A DNA stretch of 64,000 nt, from NCBI GenBank assembly GCA_021234155.1, contig JAJEKV010000027.1, positions 9,151,448 through 9,215,447 of the forward strand. The letters are read 5' to 3'. Shown piece by piece: positions 1-10,495 of this stretch. The first letter of the stretch is position 1; every line of letters starts with the position of its first letter. This stretch comes from Isoetes taiwanensis. Its lineage: Eukaryota; Streptophyta; Lycopodiopsida; Isoetales; Isoetaceae. Under the pieces are notes generated by a model. That model did no database searches. It was not told the origin of the DNA and saw only the letters and a list, made by a program, of their open reading frames with translations. A program made the translations under genes and the position numbers.

Positions 1-16
1 AGGGCATGCAGGGTTC

Positions 17-1220
17 ATGAAGACCTACTTCAAGATTCGAAGTAGCTACTTCTGGCCGGGAATGAAGAAGCAGATAGCAAGATATATCCGGGAGTGCCAG
101 TTGTGCCAGCAAACCAAAGCGGAGCAACTTCGGATTCCAGGTGCCTTAGAGCCTTTGGGGTTGCCAAATGCTAAGTGGGAGTTCATAAGCATGGATTTTA
201 TAACAGGACTTCCCAAAACTCTTCGAGGCAAGGATGCATTGATGGTCGTAGTAGACAAACTATCTAAGATGGCACATTTTGTGCCTTGTAAGACTACGGA
301 CACAGCATTAGATACCGCTAAGTTATTTGTAAAGGAGATTTTTAGGCTCCATGGCATGCCTCGGGAGATAATATCTGACAGAGATTCTAAGTTTATGAGT
401 GCTTTTTGGCCGGACCTCCTTAGCACCATTCAGACGAAGCTCTCCATGAGCACGGCATATCATCCCCAAACAGATGGTCAGACGGAGAGGACGAATCGAA
501 TCATTGAGGATATGCTTAGAAGCTTTGTGTGGAATAAGCAGTCCAAGTGGGATGAGTACATCCACTTGGTGGAATTCGCCTACAATAGTGCCAAGCAGGA
601 GTCATCTCAGATGTCTCCTTTCATGGTAAATTACGGGTACCAGTGCCTAACCCCGGATACTTGGCACAATCCCGTGTCAAAGGTTGAAGTATCCCAGCAG
701 ATGCTAGGAGATATGCAGCAGCTGGTAGAAGAAGTAAGGGGTTACCTCCTAGCAGCAAGAAGTCGGCAGAAGAGTGTAGCCGACAGGCACAGGACCGTAA
801 GGGAGTTCAAAGTAGGCGATAGCATGTGGTTGAAGATCAAGGTAAAGCAAGCTAAGCTTCGGATTGGGAGTTGCAAGAAGCTTGCCCCTCGATGGGCTGG
901 TCCGTTCAAGATTTTGGAGAGAGTGGGCTCCCAAGCCTACAAGTTGGATCTTCCGGCCCATCTCAAAGTTCACAAGGTCTTCCATGTAAGTTTATTAAAA
1001 AGGCACAATCCTAACCCTGAGGAGGTCTTGGATACTCCAACTTTGTTGGAAATGTCGGAAGAGCAGGTCGAAATTGTGCCTGAGTTACTTCTTGATAAGT
1101 CATTCAAGAAGATTAGGAGGTCTCAGTTCCTCCAGTATTTGGTCAAGTGGAAGCACTTGCCCGTGGAAGACGCAACATGGGTATTGAAGCAGGATTTGGA
1201 GAAACAATACCCAGAATTTA
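17..1220 (+). pseudogene. Element B integrase with C-terminal chromodomain, interrupted by element A
   Basis: C-terminal pol segment of a chromovirus. The start at 17 is arbitrary, because the frame is open to the window edge. In order: end of the integrase zinc-binding region (CQLCQQTK), the DDE core with D in SMDFITGLP, D in IISDRDSKF and E in DGQTERTN (all catalytic acids present), the GPY/F-like region (APRWAGPFKILERVG), and a chromodomain (FLQYLVKWKHLPVEDATWV). It has no internal stop. The apparent stop TAA at 1223-1225 belongs to the LTR of the inserted element. The true last 20 codons lie at 9612-9670, ending DLVDPDLPGG and TAG. In chromoviruses this enzyme inserts cDNA, and the chromodomain is thought to guide it to modified histone H3. 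Apart from the insertion it looks functional. Confidence 0.93.
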
Positions 1221-3701
1221 TGTAACGGACCTAGGATTTTGAGGTAAATTGTGGATTATTTTATTAAATGATGCAAAGGAATATTAATCAAAATATCACG
1301 CATGCAGAGAAATACGTCGTATATGTAGAGATTATATGGATGGAATACTGGTGGTTAAAAATAAATATAAGTACAGAGAAAAGCATTTGGAAAAAGATTG
1401 ATTGCAGAGGGATTGCTGAAGGAGCGAATTGCGTGCAGAGCTTTGGGAGCGTGTTGGAGCGCAGAAGAAGCAGGCGGGATTCCAGGTGGGGATCAAGCCT
1501 TACACCTGGGGTTTTCTAGCGTAGAAAATTGTGTTGATACAGTAGGATTGTTCTGGAACTTGGCATGGATTTAGAGTAATCGTAAGTGCGTGGATATGAA
1601 TTAACTTGCATGATTGTATATGTAAGTATTTTATGATTGCATGTAAAAAGCTTGCAAAAGCATCATAGATCTAATGATTTTAGGGAGCTGATCATTTAAA
1701 TCATGCCAGAAGTGATTGAAATAGCTCAAAGTAGAACCTGAGAGATGGATTAAGATAAAAGTATGGCGTAAAATCGATAAGATTGTAAAAGTTTCTCTTG
1801 CATGTTCTTTGTTTGCATAACATGATCCGATGATCCGATGAACTATAATGACCGAAATCATGAGAAGCTACTTGTAATGGATTGATTTGGGAATTTAACC
1901 GCTGAAATATGTAGAGAAGGCAGAATTAAGAGGCATTCTAGCCAACACGGCAATATTTCCTTTGCATGATGCCTACAGATTCGGCATGATCTTGTTGATC
2001 CGGATGCTTGAAAAGCATGGCAAATTGCCCGAACAAAGCCGAATTAGGCCTTAGGAAGGCCGAAATGGAGAGAGGATTCAGAATTAGGAAGATTGGATTA
2101 AGATCCGGCCGGGAATGATATGACCTTGGTGGCCCTGAACCGGCTCAGAACCATCGATTTGCATCATAAATCGGCGAAATGGCAAGAAATCTTCCTTGCC
2201 AACAAATTCGGGAAGCCTTGTGTGATCTTCATGTAGATTCAGTGGCTGAGGCCAAATCCGCATGCAGGCCTAATAATCGGACTGTTAACGCAGTTAGGGT
2301 TAGGTCAAAAAAAAAATGTTAACAATTGATTAATTGTTAGTAAAGTAGCAATAAAATAAGTTAAAGGTTAAGCTAAGGCTATGAGTTAAAGTAATATATC
2401 AAGGGTTAGCTGGAAAAGGAGTTGGCTCGGAATTTATGGAGGCCTAAGTCAAGGAGGAGTTTATGCTAAGAGATATACGTAATTTACGATTACGATATAA
2501 GTAGTCTTAAAAAAAATTAGCTAGCTATATATTTAACCTTTGGAATTAGTTAAATTTAGAAGGCACAAGTGTTATGTAGAAGGAAGTTGGTAATGAAAGC
2601 ATAACCATATTTGAATGCTGTAGATTAAACATCATTAAAGCCTTAAATATAGATATTAACCTTGTTATTAGTGAATCTTGGGAAGGCGTAGACATTTATC
2701 TTTTATTTAATAATGATAGCTGCATATGGCATTATAGAGGTTATTTTAACTATTGAATCATGGTTGGGCTTTCTCTTGCTATATGAAGTATGTATTATAG
2801 AATTTACTTGATGTAAGCTTGTCAAGGCATGGGTCATAATGATGGAAATTATGTAATTGTCTATGATGTAATTCTTTGATATAGACCTCTGGGGCCGGAG
2901 TCTAGGTGCGATGGTCTAGACTCACGGTTTTGCACAGTGCTATGCAAATGGTAATATTTGAACATCGGGCGTTGGTACCGTATGGTACAACGTCATGCAC
3001 AGTTAAGCGGTCCTCCAATGCTGGACGCCTTGCGGAAGGGTGTGTACACACGTGGTTTACCCCGCCTCTATGTCACCGGCCCGACGGTAGAGTTGACCTT
3101 GCTCGCACCCGGAGGAATATTGGTTGCAATGTTGATGCTATGGTTGCTTGGCTAGTGTATATGTGGTTTTCAATGCTGGAATCAAGTTGCAATGGTTGTG
3201 CTTAGCATAATTATGCATTGTGTTTATGTTGGTTGGACTAGTAACTTGGATTGCAGGGGCGAGGTTATGGTAAGGTTACGTTATTGTTTTAAGTTAATGC
3301 TTTGTGATTGTTAATGCTAGATACGACCTAGATCCCCGATCCCCACTTAGTCCGTGTGACTAACCCCGTGGTTAATGGTGTAAGCAGAGGTGCAAGACGC
3401 TCCAAGCTTCGGAAAAGCGAGGGTAGATGCGTGTGGATTGCTGTCCAATTAACTTGACTATTATTGTTATTATATATGGGATTGAAGTTAATATTATTTT
3501 AAAGCTTTGGGAGTTGTGTGAAGTTTTGCTGAGTAATGGCAAGAATAATTTTATTTGGGACCTTAGAGCATGTATAAAGATTAAATTCTTTACCTAAGTA
3601 TGCATGTATCAATTCTTGAGTTCCTAAGGTTAAGTAGATCCAACGGTAGAGATTGATGGGATCTCCAGTTACCGAGAGGTTAACTGACCAGGCCCGTCAC
3701 A
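1221..3701 (+). repeat. 5' LTR of element A
   Basis: 2481 bp, TGTAACGG...CCCGTCACA, almost identical to 7113-9606. Both LTRs carry the same 83-codon chance frame (1268-1519 and 7160-7411), which has no recognisable domain. Differences from the other LTR cluster at CAG, CTG and CCGG sites. Confidence 0.95.
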
Positions 3702-3703
3702 GT

Positions 3704-3719
3704 TGGTATCAGAGCCAAG
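3704..3719 (+). promoter_or_regulatory. Primer-binding site of element A (initiator tRNA-Met type)
   Basis: TGGTATCAGAGCCAAG lies two bases after the LTR end. It is the usual complement of the 3' end of plant initiator tRNA-Met, used to prime minus-strand DNA. Confidence 0.9.
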
Positions 3720-3788
3720 TTCTGATTAGTGGATTATAAGATTTTTGATTATTGATGATATTTGATATGGTTCCAGATTCTTGTAGAG

Positions 3789-3962
3789 ATGAGTTCTCCA
3801 GGAGGATCCCCAGGAGGAGCTGGGCCTAGTGGAACCTCTGATATAGCCGATATCTTGCAGGCTATCCAGCGAGTGTTGCAGCAGAGTGCATCGCAACAAA
3901 AGATAACAGCTGACAAGGCAGTAGAGAAGGTGTTGAAGGACACTAAGAGGGAAGTATTATTC
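3789..3962 (+). pseudogene. Element A gag remnant (N-terminal stub)
   Basis: The stub starts MSSPGGSPGGAGPSG and continues through a predicted helix (DILQAIQRVLQQ) to about 3945. It then passes straight into protease sequence. The body of gag, including the matrix/capsid-like domain and zinc knuckle, is absent. The internal deletion is about 1 kb judged from the usual size of chromovirus gag. The junction is near 3945-3965. Confidence 0.7.
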
Positions 3963-3969
3963 ATGGAGT

Positions 3970-4240
3970 TCCTGTTCTCTTTCTTATTGATTGTGGTAGT
4001 ACACATTATTTTATTTCCCCAAGGCTGGCAAAGAAACTAGATTTGAATATGACTAGTCGGGACCCTAGATATGTGGAGTTGGCTGATGGTAAAATTAAGA
4101 CTTCTTATGCTAAGGTAGACAATCTTAAATTCCAAGTAGGAGATCTTGAGTCCCATACTAGTTTTGAAGTATTGAGCCTAGGGAAGTATGATGCTATTCT
4201 AAGTATGTGCTGGAAGGATTGCCTTCATCATTAGTGGTTA
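3970..4240 (+). pseudogene. Element A aspartic protease
   Basis: In one frame the motif LIDCGSTHYFIS (around 3990-4026) is the retropepsin active site, with Cys in place of the usual Ser/Thr of D-S/T-G. The next frame holds LADGKIKTSYAKVDN and LGKYDAILSM, the typical second half of a Ty3/gypsy protease. At least one frameshift separates the halves. The family cleaves the gag-pol polyprotein. This copy is probably inactive. Confidence 0.75.
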
Positions 4241-5249
4241 CACCTTTGTCCAGGAAAAGTTTTAAGAAACAGATTAAGAACGGTTGTATAAGAATGGGAT
4301 GTGCATTTTTGGGTACCACAGAGTTACAAGAACAACCTATTGCTCCTGAGATCCAGAAAGTGTTGGATGAGTTTTCTGATGTGTTTCCTAAGAATTGCCT
4401 CCACATAGAATGGTAGATCATGAGATAGAACTTGTTCCTGGGGCTGAACCCACATCAAGGCCACCATATAGATTTCATGCATTAGAGATGGCCGAATTGA
4501 AGAAACAGTTAGCGGAATTATTGGAACAAGGGTTTATATGGCCGAGTGTTTCTCCATTTGGGGCGCCAGTTTTGTTTGTAAAAAAGAAAGATGGGACATT
4601 AAGGTTATGTATTGACTATCGCATGCTTAACCAGATTACAGTGAAGAATAGATATGCATTGCCTAGGGTTGATGAGTTATTTGATCAGTTGGGACAAGCT
4701 AAGTATTTCACAAAAAAAATTGATTTACGATCTGGATATCATCAGATCCGGATCAAGGATACAGATATTTATAAGACTGCCTTTAGGACACGCTATGGAC
4801 ATTACGAGTTTGTTGTAATGCCCTTTGGGTTGACAAATGCTCCTGCCACTTTTATGCGCCTAATGAACGAGATATTTCGATCTTTCCTGGATAAGTTTAT
4901 ATTGGTTTTCTTTGATGATATTTTGGTATATTCCAGGACATTAGAGGAGCATGTGGAACATGTAAAGCAGACATTAGCTATTTTGCGACGAGAAAGGTTG
5001 TATGGTAAGCTATCTAAGTGTTCTTTTGCACAAACTAGATTGGTATATCTTGGGCATGTAATTTCAGAAAAGGGATTAGAGCCAGATCCTGCAGGTAGGG
5101 ATTGGCCCACACCAAAGACGGTGAAAGAGGTAAGATCATTCTTGGGGTTAGCGGGGTATTACCGCAAATTTGTTCCTAAATTTGCAAAGATTGCTGCTCC
5201 TTTGACTTCTTTGTTGGGTAAGAAGAATGATTTAGGATGTTTTGATTAG
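4241..5249 (+). pseudogene. Element A reverse transcriptase
   Basis: RT begins in the frame with [11 protein letters not shown], shifts near 4395, and continues through LELVPGAEP-type leader, [47 protein letters not shown] and the catalytic FFDDILVYS, then LGHVISEKG and [12 protein letters not shown]. Length and motif order are normal for Ty3/gypsy. It stops at 5247-5249 after a small deletion that removes the RT/RNase H connection, and the frame changes to [10 protein letters not shown]. Confidence 0.92.
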
Positions 5250-6906
5250 TGCACCAGTTTTAAGGATTACAGACATGAATATACCCTTCCATGTAGTCAC
5301 TGATGCTTCTGGAAAAGCTGTAGGAGGAGTCTTGCTGCAGGATGCCCGAGTTTGTGCTTATATATCTCGTAAGTTGTCTCCTACTGAACAAAATTACCCA
5401 GTGCATGATCTGGAAATGTTGGCTATTATCCATGCCTTGAGGGTATGGAGATATTATTTATTGGGTCGTCATTTCTTTTTGAAGACTAACCACCAAAATT
5501 TGAAGTATTTTGCAAAACAGCCATATTTAAATAATAGGCAAAGGAGGTGGATGCAACTAAGAGAAGAGTATGATTTTGAAATTGAATATCAACCTGGCAA
5601 AGAAAATGTGATTGCTGATGCTTTGTCTCGAAGGTCATTTCTAACCTCTATTAGTGTGTTACAAGGGCAATGGGATGCAGATATTCTTGGCAAGTTGAGG
5701 AATGATCCATATTTTGCACCTGTGTTGGAGAACCCTCAAGATTTTCCGAAATATGCATTGTCCAAAGGAGTTTTATATTATAATGGCCGTATGTGTATTC
5801 CTAATGATCATGAGTTGAGATTGAGGTTGCTATATGAAGCACATGATAGTCCGTTGGCGGGCCACCCAAGGGTACACAAAACTTTGAGGAAAATGCGCCA
5901 GAATTTCTTTTGGCCCGGACAGAAGAAGATGGTTAAGGAGTATGTGGCTAGGTGTTTATCTTGTCAGAAGGTAAAAGCATCAAGGTTTAGGGAGCCTGGA
6001 GAATTACAACCTTTAGTAATTCCATCTTCTAAGTGGGAGAGTATTTCCATGGACTTCATTGTTGAACTTCCCCGGACACGTTCAGGTTATGATGCAATTT
6101 ATGTTGTGGTTGATCGATTAACTAAGCAGGCCCATTTTATGCCTACGAAGACTACTGCTACGGCAATGGATATTGCTAAGTTATTTGTTAAGGAGATTTT
6201 TAGGTTGCATGGGATGACGACCACTATTTCATCAGTTCGGGATACAAAGTTTATGAGCCAATTTTGGCAAGGGTTATTTCAAAATATTGGGACTAAGTTA
6301 TATGTCAGTACATCTTATCGTCCTCAAGCGGATGGCCAAGTGGAGCGAGTTAATCAAATCTTGGAGGATATGCTCAGAATGTATGTGCCTAGTCAACCAA
6401 AGGTATGGGATTCCTATTTGTATTTGGCTGAGTTTGCATACAATAACACTTATCAAGATTCCATCAAAATGAGTCCTTTTGAGGCAATGTATGGTAAGGA
6501 GTGTCGTTGTCCTCTTAACTGGAGAGATCCCCAACGCAATGTTGAAGCAGCTAATGAGGTAACGGAGGACATGGAAGCTCAGCTAAGGAGACTTCGACAG
6601 AATTTGGTTGTGGCACAAAATAGACAGAAGCAGTATGCAAATAAAAGACGTAGACCACTTGAATTTCAAAAGGGGGATTATGTGTTCTTGAGGATTAATC
6701 CCAAGCAGAGCTCACTGGCATTTAAAAGTGCAGGTAAATGGGCCCCTAGGTATGCGGGTCCATATGAAATTTTAGAACGTATTGGCAAGGTGGCTTACAG
6801 GTTGGAGTTACCCTCGCACTTGAAAGTACATAATGTCTTTTACGTGAGTAACTTAAGGAAGTATGTTTTGATCCTTCCCATATGTTGGGGGACGATGATT
6901 TGGTAA
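5242..6906 (+). pseudogene. Element A RNase H and integrase
   Basis: RNase H: VTDASGKAVGGVLLQ, DLEMLAIIHALRVWRYYL, and KTNHQNLKYF with Asn where TDH is usual, then GKENVIADALSR. Integrase: HDSPLAGHPRVHKT and CLSCQK (zinc-binding), SMDFIVELPRTRSGYDA (first catalytic Asp), SSVRDTKFMS, and DGQVERVNQ (catalytic Glu). The second catalytic Asp of the usual SDRD is Val (GTT); exactly 35 residues separate it from the Glu, so the position is certain. A one-base deletion near 6866 throws the frame before the chromodomain. Confidence 0.93.
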
Positions 6907-7082
6907 GCAGGGAGAACTTTTTGTACCCCCGACGAGAACGTATTCTGCGAGAGGAAACCCGTCGCTTAAGGAGGCGAACAATACGTAGATTTTTGGTTCA
7001 ATGGGCGGGTTGTCCTGAGGAAGATGCCACATGGGAAGATGCCAATTGGATTCTTCGTGAGTTTCCAGAGATGCGCCCATGA
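6882..7082 (+). pseudogene. Element A chromodomain
   Basis: Downstream of the frameshift: RRTIRRFLVQWAGCPEEDATWEDANWILREFPEMRP, read in pieces. The first strand (FLVQWAG), acidic turn (PEEDATWE) and C-terminal helix of a chromodomain are visible. The frame stops at 7080-7082, 30 bases before the LTR. Such chromodomains bind methylated histone H3 tails in related chromoviruses. Confidence 0.85.
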
Positions 7083-7112
7083 GGACATGGGTTGAATTTT
7101 TGGAGGAGAGAC

Positions 7113-9606
7113 TGTAACGGACCTAGGATTTTGAGGTAAATTGTGGATTATTTTATTAAATGATGCAAAGGAATATTAATCAAAATATCACGCATGCAGA
7201 GAAATACGTCGTATATGTAGAGATTATATGGATGGAATACTGGTGGTTAAAAATAAATATAAGTACAGAGAAAAGCATTTGGAAAAAGATTGATTGCAGA
7301 GGGATTGCTGAAGGAGCGAATTGCGTGCAGAGCTTTGGGAGCGTGTTGGAGCGCAGAAGAAGCAGGCGGGATTCCAGGTGGGGATCAAGCCTTACACCTG
7401 GGGTTTTCTAGCGTAGAAAATTGTGTTGATACAGTAGGATTGTTCTGGAACTTGGCATGGATTTAGAGTAATCGTAAGTGCGTGGATATGAATTAACTTG
7501 CATGATTGTATATGTAAGTATTTTATGATTGCATGTAAAAAGCTTGCAAAAGCATCATAGATCTAATGATTTTAGGGAGCTGATCATTTAAATCATGCCA
7601 GAAGTGATTGAAATAGCTCAAAGTAGAACCTGAGAGATGGATTAAGATAAAAGTATGGCAGAAATCAGATAAGATTGTAAAAGTTTCTCTTGCATGCTGC
7701 TGTTTGCATAACATGATCTGATGATCCGATGAACTATAATGACCAGAAATCATGAGAAGCTACTTGTAATGGATTGATTTGGGAATTTAACCGGCTGAAA
7801 TATGTAGAGAAGGCAGAATTAAGAGGCATTCTAGCCAACACGGCAATATTTCCTTTGCATGATGCCGGCAGGACGGCATGATCTTGTTGATCTGGGATGC
7901 TTGAAAAGCATGGCAAATTGCCCTGGAACAGGCCGAATTGGGCCTTAGGAAGGCCGAAATGGAGAGAGGATTCAGAATTAGGAAGATTGGATTAAGATCT
8001 GGCTGGGAATGATATGACCTTGGTGGCCCGGAACTGGCCTGTAACCATCAGATTTGCATCATAAACTGGCCAAAATGGCAAGAAATCTTCCTTGCCAACA
8101 AATTCGGGAAGCCTTGTGTGATCTTCATGTAGATTCAGTGGCCTGGAGGCCAAATCCGGCAGATGCAGGCCGGAATCGTGACCTGTTAACGCAGTTAGGG
8201 TTAGGTCAAAAAAAAAATGTTAACAATTGATTAATTGTTAGTAAAGTAGCAATAAAATAAGTTAAAAGGTTAAGCTAAGGCTATGAGTTAAAGTAATATA
8301 TCAAGGGTTAGCTGGAAAAGGAGTTGGCTCCTCGGAATTTATGGAGGCCTAAGTCAAGGAGGAGTTTATGCTAAGAGATATCGTAATTTACGATTCGATA
8401 TAAGTAGTCTTAAAAAAAAATTAGCTAGCTATATATTTAACCTTTGGAATTAGTTAAATTTAGAAGGCACAAGTGTTATGTAGAAGGAAGTTGGTAATGA
8501 AAGCATAACCATATTTGAATGCTGTAGATTAAACATCATTAAAGCCTTAAATATAGATATTAACCTTGTTATTAGTGAATCTTGGGAAGGCGTAGACATT
8601 TATCTTTTATTTAATAATGATAGCTGCATATGGCATTATAGAGGTTATTTTAACTATTGAATCATGGTTGGGCTTTCTCTTGCTATATGAAGTATGTATT
8701 ATAGAATTTACTTGATGTAAGCTTGTCAAGGCATGGGTCATAATGATGGAAATTATGTAATTGTCTATGATGTAATTCTTTGATATAGACCTCTGGGGCC
8801 GGAGTCTAGGTGCGATGGTCTAGACTCACGGTTTTGCACAGTGCTATGCAAATGGTAATATTTGAACATCGGGCGTTGGTACCGTATGGTACAACGTCAT
8901 GCACAGTTAAGTGGTCCTCCAATGCTGGACGCAGCGTGGAAGGGTGTGTACACACGTGGTTACCCCGCCTCTATGTCACTGGCCTGATCAGCCGAGTTGA
9001 CCTTGCTCAGACCCAGAGGAATATTGGTTGCAATGTTGATGCTATGGTTGCTTGGCTAGTGTATATGTGGTTTTCAATGCTGGAATCAAGTTGCAATGGT
9101 TGTGCTTAGCATAATTATGCATTGTGTTTATGTTGGTTGGACTAGTAACTTGGATTGCAGGGGCGAGGTTACTGGTAAGGTTACGTTATTGTTTTAAGTT
9201 AATGCTTTGTGATTGTTAATGCTAGATACGACCTAGATCCCCGATCCCCACTTAGTCCGTGTGACTAACCCCGTGGTTAATGGTGTAAGCAGAGGTGCAA
9301 GACGCTCCAAGCTTCGGAAAAGCGAGGGTAGATGCGTGTGGATTGCTGTCCAATTAACTTGACTATTATTGTTATTATATATGGGATTGAAGTTAATATT
9401 ATTTTAAAGCTTTGGGAGTTGTGTGAAGTTTTGCTGAGTAATGGCAAGAATAATTTTATTTGGGACCTTAGAGCATGTATAAAGATTAAATTCTTTACCT
9501 AAGTATGCATGTATCAATTCTTGAGTTCCTAAGGTTAAGTAGATCCAACGGTAGAGATTGATGGGATCTCCAGTTACCGAGAGGTTAACTGGCCAGGCCC
9601 GTCACA
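7113..9606 (+). repeat. 3' LTR of element A
   Basis: 2494 bp with the same termini as the 5' LTR. It is preceded by the purine-rich TTTTTGGAGGAGAGAC that serves as polypurine tract, and is followed by target duplication ATTTA at 9607. Confidence 0.95.
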
Positions 9607-9611
9607 ATTTA

Positions 9612-9673
9612 TGAAGGAGTTTGATGGGCGAGTCGTCTCCGACTTGGTCGACCCCGACTTGCCAGGAGGTTAG
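9612..9673 (+). pseudogene. Displaced 3' end of element B pol
   Basis: After the 3' LTR and the second ATTTA copy (9607-9611) the frame of the B integrase continues as KEFDGRVVSDLVDPDLPGG and stops with TAG at 9671-9673. Removing 1221-9606 and one ATTTA restores an uninterrupted frame, so the insertion was clean. The related tails of C (ending near 23600) and D (45378) carry a similar GKVISE-type extension, which supports this as the natural C-terminus. Confidence 0.9.
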
Positions 9674-10458
9674 CTTAGTATGTTCTTAGTTAGCCTCTAG
9701 CTCTGGCAGATGTATTCTAGCTAGTGGAATACATATGCCAGAATCTTGGAACATGTGGGCGATGATGAGATAAGCCTTTAAGGCGTTCTCTAGGCCAACA
9801 TGCACCAAGAGGTGCGCATGACCAATAGGGTCATGCGAGTGAGAGAGAAGTAAGGCATAGTGTGCGATGATGGGACATCGATCGGATGCTCCCTATGCCA
9901 CGATGCGGGGTTCGCACACCTGGCCATAGAGGGGTCATGGTGAAGGTCAAAGTGATCATGTGCGATGATGGGATCGTGAGACGTTCCCTAGCGTAAAACC
10001 CTTGGGGCATGATGCACTAGGGGTACTCGGCACCGGGTAACCGAGTATAAGGTAGCACTTTATCATGGGCGATGATGGGATCATCTTAAATGGTCCTTAA
10101 GCTCAAATCCGAAAGGGCCATGATCGAGTGCAAGGTATTGGTAAGGGGGGTGGTCCCCTAAAACCACAAACTTATTAATTAAACTAACGTAATGTGCTCC
10201 TTGTGCAGGAAAGTGAGAAGGGAGCATCGAGAAGGGGCGCATTACGAGAAGATGGGGGAACCATAATTTAGATTATGAACCCTAATAACTCTTATAATAA
10301 TATTTTGAATTATTGTAAGAAGTAACCTTGTTAAGGCTATATAATTTTGTATAAGTACAAATATAGCCTAAATTTTGACATTAGGAAGTTGATCGTTTAA
10401 ATTTAAGTGTATGTTCTTGTGTTGTTTTGCAGGATAGATTAGGCTCGTCACCTTAGCG
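9674..10458 (+). other. Element B 3' untranslated region with a four-fold ~100-bp repeated motif
   Basis: No coding potential is seen. The core GCGATGATGGGA (or GATGATGAGA) recurs at about 9759, 9864, 9962 and 10069, each followed 15-30 bases later by a CCTTA/CCCTA-type stretch. A single related motif (CCGATGATGGGACC) sits in the same region of element C (~23668) and of D (~45453). It is therefore a conserved feature of this 3' region that has multiplied in B. Confidence 0.7.
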
Positions 10459-10495
10459 CAATGCTGAGGACAGCATTGTCCTAAGGGGGGGACAA
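10459..10495 (+). promoter_or_regulatory. Stem-loop and polypurine tract of element B
   Basis: A hairpin (CAATGCTG, loop AGGA, CAGCATTG) lies directly before the purine run AAGGGGGGGACAA, which abuts the LTR start TGTGACG at 10496. The purine run is the expected plus-strand primer. Equivalent hairpins precede the tracts of C, D and E. Confidence 0.8.

Larger units (their letters stand above)
1221..9606 (+). mobile_element. Nested chromovirus element A (complete ends, defective coding region)
   Basis: Two ~2.48-kb LTRs (1221-3701 and 7113-9606) bound a short 3.4-kb interior. Flanks are direct duplications ATTTA (1216-1220 and 9607-9611). The PBS, a gag stub, protease, RT, RNase H, integrase and chromodomain are all on the plus strand. 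Most of gag is missing and pol has several frameshifts, so this copy cannot be autonomous. It sits in the chromodomain-coding end of element B. Confidence 0.95.

Noticed and set aside
1268-1519. Identical 83-codon frame in both LTRs of element A (also 7160-7411)
   Set aside because: It is identical only because the LTRs are copies. No domain, no codon bias, and the position in the LTR start argues against a gene.
2906-3205. 99-codon frame in the A LTR, repeated at 8810-9109
   Set aside because: The two copies differ in reading across CAG/CTG sites and have no recognisable motif. Chance frame.
1221-9606. Dating element A by LTR divergence
   Set aside because: Most differences lie at CAG/CTG/CCGG and look like systematic base-call error, so any age estimate would be inflated.
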